Source: Lunatimonas salinarum
GTDB taxonomy: Bacteria; Bacteroidota; Bacteroidia; Cytophagales; Cyclobacteriaceae
Assembly (NCBI RefSeq): GCF_017811155.1
Contig: NZ_JACVCV010000025.1
Span: forward strand, 1-50,173
Reading direction: 5' to 3'
DNA: 50,173 nucleotides
The translations under genes were made by a program, and so were the position numbers. The notes under the pieces were generated by a model, which saw only the letters and a program-made list of their open reading frames with translations, was not told where the DNA came from and did no database searches. This document shows, in pieces, positions 43,668-50,173 of the stretch. How positions within the stretch are numbered: the first letter of the stretch is position 1; the number at the start of each line of letters is the position of its first letter.

Positions 43668-44915
43668 ATGAGGTGGAATCTGGATTTTTACATAGCATCC
43701 ATTCTCTGGCTTCTTTGCCTCGCAGTCCCGATGGGCGTAAAAAGTCAATCCTATGACCTGGTCATCAAAAACGGTCACCTATATGACGCAAAAAACCGGA
43801 TAAACCAACCCATGGATCTTGCCATTAAAGGCGGAAAAATCGCAAAAGTTGCCCCCAAAATACCTGCCGGAGATGGAAAAAAGGCAATTGACGCCACCGG
43901 GCTTTGGATCAGTCCGGGATTTATCGATCCCCATACGCACGTATTTGTCGGGGAAAACCCACGAGTCTTTGCAGGAGGTTCGTCCAGTGTATTCCCCGAT
44001 GCCTTCTCCTTTCGGTCCGGGGTCACCACCGTAGTGGATGCAGGCACTTCCGGGTGGCGGAATTTCGAGGATTTTAAGACCTCCGTCATTGATGTGGCTC
44101 AGACCCGCGTGTTGGCCTTTCTAAACATCGCCGGTGGAGGAATGAGTGGAGACCCTTTCCAGCAGGACATACAAGACATGAATCCCGAAATGACCTTTAA
44201 CATGATCCAAAAATACCCTGACCTGATGGTTGGGGTAAAAATCGGCCATTACGAAGGAAAAAGCTGGCAGCCGTTTGATCTTGCCATTGAGGCGGCCACG
44301 CTGGCCAAACGTCCACTGCTTGTGGAATGCCACCTGCCGGAATACAGCCTAGAAGATCAACTCAAACGGATGAGGCCGGGGGATTTGCTGACCCACACCT
44401 ACGAAAACATTCGCGACCGAAGCCCCGTCGTAGACGAGCAGGGAAATCTTCGCCCCGAAGTACTGGAGGCCAAACACCGGGGAGTGCTCTTTGACCTAAG
44501 CCATGGAGGCGCGGGCTTTTGGTTTGATCAAGCGGTGCCGGCCATCCAACAAGGGTTGACTCCAGATACCTTTGGCACCGATTTGCACCGATTTAGTATG
44601 AATTCCGGCATGAAAAACTTCGCCAATGTGCTCTCCAAGTTCCTCGCTCTGGGGATGGGGCTGGAAGAAGTATTGGAAAAAGCTACCTGGGGAACCGCGA
44701 AAGCCCTCCTGCGGGAGGATTTGGGACACCTCAGCGAAGGCACCGTTGCAGACTTGACGCTTATCCGCATTCGGGAAGGATCTTTTGGATTTGTGGATTC
44801 AGGCGGAGTGCGCATTACAGGAAACAAACTCATTGAGCCCGAACTCACCATTCGGGCAGGCCGCATTGTATATGACTTAAACGGACTTTCGGCCTCACCC
44901 TTTAAATTCGATTAA
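43668..44915 (+). CDS. Exported amidohydrolase 2, paralogue of amidohydrolase 1
   Basis: A 415-residue enzyme with a signal peptide (MRWNLDFYIASILWLLCLAV, cleavage near VKSQ). The catalytic residues are again complete: HTH (89-91), Lys191 in VGVKIGHY, His222, His243 in GDLLTHTY and Asp305 in FGTDLH. It shares most motifs with amidohydrolase 1 (SGVTTVVDAG, GWRNF, RAGRIVYDLNG) but differs in loops after HxH and around the third His, so the two copies probably differ in substrate. It lies between amidohydrolase 1 and the SelA-like gene, with 18- and 5-bp gaps, in one operon. Confidence 0.88.
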   Translation: MRWNLDFYIASILWLLCLAVPMGVKSQSYDLVIKNGHLYDAKNRINQPMDLAIKGGKIAKVAPKIPAGDGKKAIDATGLWISPGFIDPHTHVFVGENPRVFAGGSSSVFPDAFSFRSGVTTVVDAGTSGWRNFEDFKTSVIDVAQTRVLAFLNIAGGGMSGDPFQQDIQDMNPEMTFNMIQKYPDLMVGVKIGHYEGKSWQPFDLAIEAATLAKRPLLVECHLPEYSLEDQLKRMRPGDLLTHTYENIRDRSPVVDEQGNLRPEVLEAKHRGVLFDLSHGGAGFWFDQAVPAIQQGLTPDTFGTDLHRFSMNSGMKNFANVLSKFLALGMGLEEVLEKATWGTAKALLREDLGHLSEGTVADLTLIRIREGSFGFVDSGGVRITGNKLIEPELTIRAGRIVYDLNGLSASPFKFD

Positions 44916-44920
44916 CTAAC

Positions 44921-46528
44921 ATGGATAGAAGAGAAGTAATCAAAGGATTGGCCATGCTGCCCATTGGGGGCAGTTTTATGTCTATGGCAGAAGCAGGCCA
45001 GCAGCGGGAAAACGGTCCGCTCGCATTAAACGAAGACATCTACGGCTCCATCGGTGTAGACACCATTATCAACTGCCGGGGTACATTCACCATCATCGGC
45101 GGATCAAGGGAGCGCCCGGAGGTATTGGATGCCATGAAAGCAGCGGCAGGCAACTTCATCCAGTATGATGAGCTGGCTGCGGGCATAGGGCAGCGCCTAG
45201 CAGATATCACCAAAGCCGAATGGGGCATCATCACAGCCGGTTGTGCGGCCGCAATGAAACACGCCACCGTGGCCTGTGTCACCGGGGGCAATCCGGAAAT
45301 ATTGATGAAGGTGCCGTTTCTGGACGATGTGCCAAAAAACGAGGTCATCATCCCGCGCCACTCACGAAACGTCTATGATGCCTCTATCCGAAACGTAGGC
45401 GTAAAAATAATCGAGGTCAATACCCCGGAAGAGCTGGAAGAAGCCATCAACCCGCGCACCGCGATGATCTACCTAATGACCAACAATGCCTCCGACACAG
45501 GCAAACCGCTTTCGCTAGAGAATATCGCCAGGATTGCCAAACCCAAAAACATCCCCGTACTCGTGGATGCGGCAGCGGAAGACCTCACGATTCCCGTAGT
45601 CCATTTCGAACGGGGCGCAACCATGGTGGCCTACAGCGGCGGCAAAGCCATCTGTGGCCCACAGTGTGCCGGACTCTTGTTGGGACAAAAGGACATTTTG
45701 CTTTCAGCTTGGCAGGCATCATCCCCCCACCATGGACCAGGAAGGGACAACAAGGTCGGCAAAGAAGAAATGATGGGCATGCTCGCCGCCGTCGAAGCTT
45801 GGACTACGCGAAACCACCCCCAAGAATGGGACAATTGGATGAAATGGCTGGGTCAGATTTCCGATGCCGTCACCAAAGTAAAAGGGGTAACGACCCAAAT
45901 CCAGGAGCCTACTGGGCTCAACAACCGAGCCCCAACCCTGCACATCATGTGGGACCCCGCGGCGCTGCACATTACGGGCCCCGAAATGGCGGAGTACTTG
46001 GGCAGAAACAAGCCACGAATTGCTGTGGGAGGCAGAGACAATGGCTCCGAAAGGACCTTGCTGACCGTGACCCCCAGTCAGATGATTGCCGCCGAAGTCC
46101 CCGTCGTGGCCAATCGCATCCAAGAGGTGCTGAAAATGAAACGGCAGCCCAAGAAAGGAATGGCGGCACCTACCGGAAGCATGGCTGGCCGTTGGACCGT
46201 GGTGGTTCAATATTCCAGCAGCCAAACCACCCATCAGTGGTTTTTAGAGCAGGACGAAAACTGGCTGGCTGGCAGACATGAAAGCGACTTTGCCACCCAG
46301 GATATCATAGGTACCATGGATGGAAAAACGGTCAAGCTGCATTCTACCTTCCGAGAACCAGGAAAAAGTGTTCCTTTTATGTTTTCGGGCACCTTGGAAG
46401 GCAATACCCTCACCGGCAATATCCACCTAGGAGAGTACCAGAATGCCAAATTTACAGCCACCAAACAGGACTATCAGGCACCGCGAAGGAACATCCTCAT
46501 TCCCGATGGACCGCCGTTGGCGACCTAA
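44921..46528 (+). CDS. Exported SelA-like PLP-dependent enzyme with C-terminal beta domain
   Basis: A 535-residue protein with a Tat-type signal (MDRREVIKGLAMLPIGGSFM, cleavage near AEAGQ). Residues about 38-405 form a fold-type I PLP enzyme of the SelA-like group: AGCAAAMKHATVACVTGG (106-123), the PLP-holding Asp216 in VLVDAAAED and the Schiff-base Lys242 in YSGGKAICGPQCAG. Characterised relatives include D-glucosaminate-6-phosphate ammonia-lyase. Residues about 418-535 are an added beta-rich domain (GRWTVVVQYSSSQTTHQWF, FSGTLEGNTLTGNIHLGEYQ) not usual in this family. Tat export would let the PLP cofactor be loaded before export. Elimination of an amine exposed by the amidohydrolases is the likely reaction. 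Confidence 0.82.
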   Translation: MDRREVIKGLAMLPIGGSFMSMAEAGQQRENGPLALNEDIYGSIGVDTIINCRGTFTIIGGSRERPEVLDAMKAAAGNFIQYDELAAGIGQRLADITKAEWGIITAGCAAAMKHATVACVTGGNPEILMKVPFLDDVPKNEVIIPRHSRNVYDASIRNVGVKIIEVNTPEELEEAINPRTAMIYLMTNNASDTGKPLSLENIARIAKPKNIPVLVDAAAEDLTIPVVHFERGATMVAYSGGKAICGPQCAGLLLGQKDILLSAWQASSPHHGPGRDNKVGKEEMMGMLAAVEAWTTRNHPQEWDNWMKWLGQISDAVTKVKGVTTQIQEPTGLNNRAPTLHIMWDPAALHITGPEMAEYLGRNKPRIAVGGRDNGSERTLLTVTPSQMIAAEVPVVANRIQEVLKMKRQPKKGMAAPTGSMAGRWTVVVQYSSSQTTHQWFLEQDENWLAGRHESDFATQDIIGTMDGKTVKLHSTFREPGKSVPFMFSGTLEGNTLTGNIHLGEYQNAKFTATKQDYQAPRRNILIPDGPPLAT

Positions 46529-46637
46529 TCCCCCTACACCCCAGCTACCCGGCACTTGCAAAATGTCAGGAGTTGGGGTAACTTTCCGCTTCAAAAAATG
46601 CTCAATATCTAACTTGCAACTAACCACGAACGTCACG

Positions 46638-47210
46638 ATGAAAAAAGCATTGCTTACACTCCTTGTACCCATGCTGCTATCCGTAGGGTGCAGCTCTGAA
46701 AAAACCGAAACCGCCGATCAAAAGCCCGTCGCTTCCCTAAATGATGGCGTGGATGCCGAAGCCAATCTTAAGAACCTGGGGATTACCCTCATCATGCCAA
46801 ATGCACCTACTGCCAATTACCTAAAGGCGAAACGATCTGGGAATCTAGTATACTTAGCGGGGCATGGACCAGACCGCCCCGACGGTACCCAGGTAATCGG
46901 CAGGCTTGGTGAGGACTTGGACATAGACGCCGGCTACGAAGCAGCTAGGTTTACCGGTATTTCCTTACTCTCCTCTCTCAAAGCGGAAATCGGGGATCTG
47001 AACAAGGTAAAGAGTATCGTTCGTGCGCAGGGCATGGTGAATGCTGATGCAGGCTTCAAAAACCATTCCCAAGTTATCAACGGGTTTTCAGATCTGATGG
47101 TAGAGGTATTTGGGGAAAAAGGCAAACATGCGAGGGCCGCTATTGGTATGAGTTCCCTTCCCAACAACATTGCCGTCGAGATTGATATGATCGTGGAAGT
47201 TGAGGATTGA
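46638..47210 (+). CDS. RidA-family lipoprotein
   Basis: A 190-residue lipoprotein from the ATG at 46638 (MKKALLTLLVPMLLSVGC, lipobox SVGC). A longer open frame exists upstream, but it overlaps the end of the SelA-like gene and hides the signal. The RidA domain spans about 44-190 with NLVYLAGHGPDRPDG and the active-site Arg166 in KHARAAIGMSSLP. RidA proteins hydrolyse the enamine/imine released by PLP ammonia-lyases. Its position 110 bp after an exported PLP enzyme and its own membrane anchor fit exactly this task in the periplasm. A strong terminator follows, ending the operon. Confidence 0.88.
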   Translation: MKKALLTLLVPMLLSVGCSSEKTETADQKPVASLNDGVDAEANLKNLGITLIMPNAPTANYLKAKRSGNLVYLAGHGPDRPDGTQVIGRLGEDLDIDAGYEAARFTGISLLSSLKAEIGDLNKVKSIVRAQGMVNADAGFKNHSQVINGFSDLMVEVFGEKGKHARAAIGMSSLPNNIAVEIDMIVEVED

Positions 47211-47268
47211 GCATTCCCCACGCAACTTGGGGAAAACAATCGCTACACCGCTTCGATCATGATAAAGG

Positions 47269-47301
47269 AAGAGGCTGCCCATTTCGGACAGCCTCTTTTT
47301 G
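47269..47301 (+). terminator. Rho-independent terminator of the amidohydrolase operon
   Basis: Perfect 9-bp arms AAGAGGCTG/CAGCCTCTT with an 11-nt loop and a T-run (CTTTTTGC). It lies 59 bp past the stop of the RidA lipoprotein gene. The following ~190 bp hold no gene I can support. Confidence 0.92.
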
Positions 47302-47495
47302 CATTTGGCCCTCAATACGTATTTCCAATGTTCAATCAATCCCGGAGCGGCTTTGTGGAGCAGCCCCTCCATTTTCAGGAAAACGACGACCACAGCCGTT
47401 GTCCCTGCTATAACAAAGGCGTTACACAGCCGATACGCTTCCGCCGTTAGCTACTTTATCCATGCGTTTCGTCATTAATGCAACGTTGTCAACGG

Positions 47496-48008
47496 TCAGC
47501 TGCTAAGTTGTTGTTGGTTCATTATCTTTTCCATCCAATCTGCCGGTTCGTCAACAATGAATTTATGTCTGTCGCCATTTTTTAACTCTAGAGTCAGACC
47601 ATTTTCTAAAAACTTACATGTCTTCGTTACCTGAAGTTTCTCAACTTGTCCAAGGTCAAAATTGTCTTGATGGTTTTGAATATTGAATTTGTGGGATTTG
47701 AAAATAAGTCGCTTGTCTGTTAAAAGCAGCTTACCCCCAACTCCTTCCTTTCCCTTGAAGTGATTAGCTCCACCTTCCTTAATAATTTCTTCGTTGTCTG
47801 CTGTCTCAATGGTTATCCTTTTGAATAGTCTTTTAGCGGTGTACTGCATCATCCAGGCGAAAAGAAGTCCAGCGACAATGCCACCCATTAAAGTAGAAAC
47901 AACTATCCCAAGTATTGGTCCGTCCTTTATTATTAGATTAATAACAATCATGATGATTGTCCATGGTAGTCCAAATGTCAATGCTATTGTCCAAAACCTC
48001 TTTGTCAT
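47496..48008 (-). CDS. Membrane protein with GRAM-like domain
   Basis: A 170-residue protein with two membrane helices at about 8-26 and 32-56. They are followed by a small beta-rich domain (GVGGKLLLTDKRLIFKSHKF at about 89-108, then ENGLTLELKNGDRHKF) of the GRAM/PH-like type. The domain faces the cytoplasm if the N-terminus does. GRAM-type domains in bacteria are of unknown role and may bind lipids or proteins. The gene stands alone, with no clear operon partner, and sits between the catabolic operon and mobile-element remnants. Confidence 0.7.
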   Translation of the reverse strand: MTKRFWTIALTFGLPWTIIMIVINLIIKDGPILGIVVSTLMGGIVAGLLFAWMMQYTAKRLFKRITIETADNEEIIKEGGANHFKGKEGVGGKLLLTDKRLIFKSHKFNIQNHQDNFDLGQVEKLQVTKTCKFLENGLTLELKNGDRHKFIVDEPADWMEKIMNQQQLSS

Positions 48009-48064
48009 ATTATGATCTTTTTGCGAATTGGTGGTAATTGAGATTCAGCTTCCCTATAACTGCA

Positions 48065-48148
48065 AATCCGGCAGATGCTGACCCCTTCGTTTTGAATAAT
48101 CCGGAGCATATCGACCCCCAGGTCTATAATCCGGAGTATGCTGCCCCC
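48065..48148. repeat. Three 21-bp repeats, IS21-like terminal remnant
   Basis: Units begin at 48065, 48098 and 48128: AATCCGGCAGATGCTGACCC, AATCCGGAGCATATCGACCC and AATCCGGAGTATGCTGCCCC (first 20 bases of each). They share the TCCGG...TGACC layout with the two units at the right edge of the window. Multiple terminal repeats of this size are typical of IS21-family ends. No transposase gene is attached here. Confidence 0.55.
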
Positions 48149-48560
48149 CTAAATGGATTTAGGTTAATTAGCGGTTTTACCAAACCGATAACCAGAACTT
48201 CAGATGGCTGGAAAACCAAAACTTTTCAAACCTAGTCCGGCCCCATCTTGATCCATTTGCGGGATCCAAGAAGCCAATGGTTGGATCCGGGACATGCCAA
48301 AAATCGACTCCCAAAAAATGGGTAGGGGACGCTGTGCCCAAATGGTGGGAAAATTCCCGAAAAGCCCGAACAACCAGCTCCTGAAATTCACCGACCAATC
48401 TACAATTCCACCTAGCCGCCGCTTCACCTAGAGAATGTCAGTCAATTTATCTCCCGCAGGGATGACAGCCACTAGCATCCCGATCCCAATCGCTGACCCT
48501 GATAGCTCATTGCATCAATCAGGGCTTTTTTGCAGGGGCTTTTCGCTAGTGGGCTAAATG
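48149..48560. other. Gene-free stretch with a hairpin terminator
   Basis: Overlapping open frames of 60-75 codons exist on the minus strand, but none has a recognisable pattern or a gene-like start. CCCTGAT (48497-48503) and ATCAGGG (48518-48524) form a hairpin followed by CTTTTTTGC on the plus strand, a good terminator without a clear gene before it. I take the stretch as mobile-element debris. Confidence 0.45.
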
Positions 48561-48725
48561 TTAGGTGTGGTGCTTCTTTATTTTCGGTAGGCCTATGTTT
48601 TTCAGGATTTCATTTGCCTTATCCACCTTCTCTTGAAATAGAGGTTGCCCCTTAAATTGTTCTAATGAATTGTCTATCCGAACAATAGGAACCTTATTTT
48701 TATTTAATTCATCAATCTTTTTCAT
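48561..48725 (-). CDS. Small hypothetical protein, 54 residues
   Basis: A short frame from the ATG at 48725 (MKKIDELNKNKVPIVRIDNS) to the TAA at 48561. The sequence is charged and soluble, with a likely amphipathic helix (QEKVDKANEILKNIGLPK) and a basic end (KIKKHHT). The codon use and amino-acid pattern look real. It starts 7 bp after the stop of a short protein-like tail (48733-48837), as in a two-gene operon of toxin-antitoxin size, but neither part is recognisable. I do not know its function. Confidence 0.45.
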   Translation of the reverse strand: MKKIDELNKNKVPIVRIDNSLEQFKGQPLFQEKVDKANEILKNIGLPKIKKHHT

Positions 48726-48732
48726 ATTTGAA

Positions 48733-48837
48733 CTATTTACGTCTTACCAGAAAAGCGTCATATTCCACTTCTCTATGAAACATTTCCCACTCATTTTCTC
48801 TTAAACCAAAAATCTCAAAATCATTTTTAATTTCATC
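48733..48837 (-). pseudogene. C-terminal remnant of a small protein
   Basis: An open frame without a start reads DEIKNDFEIFGLRENEWEMF, then HREVEYDAFLVRRK and TAG. It runs straight out of the 92-bp repeat, so the gene seems to have lost its 5' part when the repeat arrived. Its tail touches the 54-residue gene. The family is unknown. Confidence 0.35.
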
Positions 48838-48928
48838 TGTTTATAATTTGTTCTTTAGCGGTCAGATGGAATCTCGCACGTATTACAATCGTTCCTCCGT
48901 GTGTCGCTTGCGTCGTGCTCGATTTCAT
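48837..48928 (-). repeat. Dispersed ~92-bp repeat, copy 2
   Basis: It differs from copy 1 (755-846) only near one end (TTCTTTAG against TCTTTAAG). The minus-strand mini-frame MKSSTTQATHGG is kept and runs further, to a TGA. As at copy 1, the unit stops right where coding-like sequence begins. Confidence 0.75.
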
Positions 48929-49019
48929 GTGTCTATAATTGTTTTTCAGCGGTCACATGGAATCTCGCATGTAGCATAGTCATCCCAGTGTGTGTCGCTT
49001 GCGTCATGCTCGATTTCAT
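48929..49019 (-). repeat. Dispersed ~91-bp repeat, diverged copy 3
   Basis: It follows copy 2 directly in the same orientation. It shares both ends and the core TGTGTCGCTTGCGTC with copies 1 and 2, but the middle differs (about 75 percent overall). The minus-strand mini-frame stays open (MKSSMTQATHTG). Confidence 0.7.
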
Positions 49020-49669
49020 GACATCCAAAGATACGATTTACTAGCAATGATTGTAGCGTTTTGATATTACCCACAATCGGGTCAGACAAGGGAATCTCAC
49101 CCTCACCTTCCTACGGAACTCCCGCAAAAAACGGGACAGGCTGTGCGTGAGATGCTCACCCCGATACATCGGTGGCTCCTCATCCCAACAACCACTTAAA
49201 GGTAATGCGCTAGCTTCATCAGGTAGCGGTGGTTCTGCTTCTTTTCCATAAATCCTCCCTTGAATAGTCAAGGTTGCAAATGAAGGCGAAACAGGGCATG
49301 CTCCCTCCCCTCATACCTCGGTCAAACGTCCTCCCGGACATTTGCCGTGCTCCACTCCCATTTACTCATAAGGTAACTGATCTTATCGGTATTCGTGAAT
49401 GCTATCGGTTTTCAGGAGTTTCATCACTACTACGCATGAGTCTGCCCCCTGACAGCGTCAAGGCACCGGAGGGCCTATCTATTGGTTGCCCAATAGTCCT
49501 CCATCCATTTCAAAGCATTCGACCTGCTTTTAAGGTCGATTCAATTGGCGACGGCGGGCATTCGGAGCCGTTCTCTTCCAATCAACTCCTAACTTCTCAA
49601 AGATGCTAAACTTTCTATTTACTCGGAACCGCCCGCTATCTTCCAAGGTATGTTATGCACTGTTCTTTT
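49020..49669 (-). other. Gene-free segment, possibly a structured RNA or group II intron remnant
   Basis: No protein pattern is convincing on either strand. On the minus strand, short G-rich blocks alternate with likely hairpins (for example CCGATGTATCGG near 49161, and CCCGTTTTTTGCGGG near 49124-49138). The phrase AGTAGTGATGAAACTCCTG near 49408-49430 resembles leader sequences of bacterial group II introns. I see no reverse transcriptase and no domain V, so this is only a suspicion. Confidence 0.3.
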
Positions 49670-50126
49670 TCATTTTTTTGAGGCAATGAGTTCAAAAATC
49701 AATTCTTTCAATGTCACCAAATCACTCTCTATTGTTCCTTTCATATATCTTTCATACACACTTTTATTATCCGGAGGGTTAAGGTTCAGAATCAGTCCTT
49801 TTTCCAAGGCCAACAACCTTAAAAACTCTCTTTGTGTACGTCCGTTCCCTTCTCTAAAGGGGTGAAAGTAATTTACAGTATCTAAAATTTCTGCTAACTT
49901 CTCTGCTAATTCCTTTCTTCTGTTCCTTCGAGTTTTTTTGTAGTCATCTATCAAAGAATTAATGTAGTTACTGGCATTATCAAAATGCGTGGTGGGAAAA
50001 AATTGCTTCCCATCTTTACTTATTTCCACTATCCGTTTTTTACCAGCCCAAACATATATATCTTGAAACAAATGTTTGTGAATATCAAAAAGGCTTTCAA
50101 TTCCTTTAATCTTAATCGGATTGTAT
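49670..50126 (-). pseudogene. Fic-domain protein, 5' end cut by an insertion sequence
   Basis: The frame holds the Fic motif HPFREGNGRTQREF in full, preceded by SLFDIHKHLFQDIYVWAGKK and TTHFDNASNYINSLIDDY. Fic proteins transfer AMP (or similar groups) from ATP to target proteins; the motif His is the catalytic base. The normal N-terminal part, where an inhibitory helix or start codon would lie, is replaced at about 50126 by IS21-like terminal repeats. A TTG at 50071 could start a shortened protein of 133 residues with the motif intact, so residual activity is possible. The frame stays open into the repeat up to the window edge. Confidence 0.7.
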
Positions 50127-50173
50127 ATTCCGATCCATCTTGACCACCTGTTCCGGTGATGTTGACCACTTTT
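50127..50173. mobile_element. IS21-like element, terminal end (runs off the right edge)
   Basis: Two related units, ATTCCGATCCATCTTGACCA (from 50127) and GTTCCGGTGATGTTGACCAC (from 50150), are 23 bp apart, followed by TTTT. IS21-family elements end in such multiple repeats. The transposase genes (istA/istB type) would lie outside the window. Confidence 0.6.

Noticed and set aside
45664-46281. 205-codon plus-strand frame inside the SelA-like gene
   Set aside because: It is a frame-shifted shadow rich in Arg, Pro and His, without any motif, while the overlapping frame has a complete PLP active site.
44921-46528. True selenocysteine synthase SelA
   Set aside because: The protein has an export signal and an extra domain, and no selB, selD or tRNA(Sec) gene is visible; the SelA-like elimination enzymes are the better match.
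46443-46637. Longer N-terminus for the RidA lipoprotein
   Set aside because: The extension overlaps the end of the SelA-like gene, is Pro/Arg-rich and would hide a clear lipoprotein signal beginning at 46638.
48177-48427. Two overlapping minus-strand open frames of 73 and 75 codons
   Set aside because: They share the same DNA in different frames, are Trp/Phe-rich without any pattern, and lie in mobile-element debris.

Overview
The window reads as part of a Bacteroidota chromosome, probably a free-living Cytophagia-type bacterium. The basis is three SusC/SusD outer-membrane pairs, many lipoproteins with an early Cys lipobox, promoter boxes close to the Bacteroidota form TAnnTTTG, and an NVEALA-like peptide beside a beta-propeller lipoprotein. 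The genus is a guess. I saw no rRNA, tRNA or CRISPR array. All family names come from reading motifs, not from a search.

Layout. (1) 1-2520 is accessory sequence: the end of a propeller lipoprotein gene, a small Cys-rich exported protein, truncated gene ends, REP-like palindromes and four tandem ~162-bp repeats. (2) 2518-20850, minus strand, is a glycan or glycoside utilisation locus. Two susCD pairs feed a run encoding a cytochrome c-linked dehydrogenase-like lipoprotein, a DUF1080 (3-keto-glycoside hydrolase type) lipoprotein, a DUF4432 epimerase-like protein, a cupin sugar isomerase-like protein, a TIM-barrel isomerase and a Gfo/Idh/MocA oxidoreductase. This set suggests a pathway in which sugars are oxidised to 3-keto forms. 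(3) 21071-23123 holds a DUF418 gene fragment and a hipB-hipA pair. (4) 23327-29342, minus strand, is a planctomycete-like set (PSD1/DUF1553 cytochrome protein, DUF1501 Tat protein, Tat-exported propeller) with deoC upstream. (5) 29567-32266, plus strand, encodes an exported RidA and two tandem BASS-family transporters. (6) 32256-40344, minus strand, is susCD pair 3 followed by a large FG-GAP/UnbV lipoprotein. (7) 40825-47301 has a divergent Nramp-like transporter and an operon of two exported amidohydrolases, a Tat-exported SelA-like PLP enzyme and a RidA lipoprotein. (8) 47496-50173 is accessory again: a GRAM-domain membrane protein, IS21-like terminal repeats, 91-bp repeats, a gene-free segment of unknown nature and a Fic gene cut by an insertion-sequence end.

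The most interesting candidate is regions 5-7. An amidohydrolase would expose an amine, a SelA-like PLP enzyme would eliminate it, and RidA would hydrolyse the resulting enamine or imine. All of these carry export signals, so the chemistry would take place in the periplasm, with susCD pair 3, the BASS transporters and the aberrant Nramp-like protein as possible entry routes. This is inference from gene content; the substrate is unknown.

A second theme is shared control. An element containing CCTGTACT lies upstream of both susCD pairs of region 2 and of the PSD1 operon, so these probably form one regulon. No transcription factor for it is encoded in the window.
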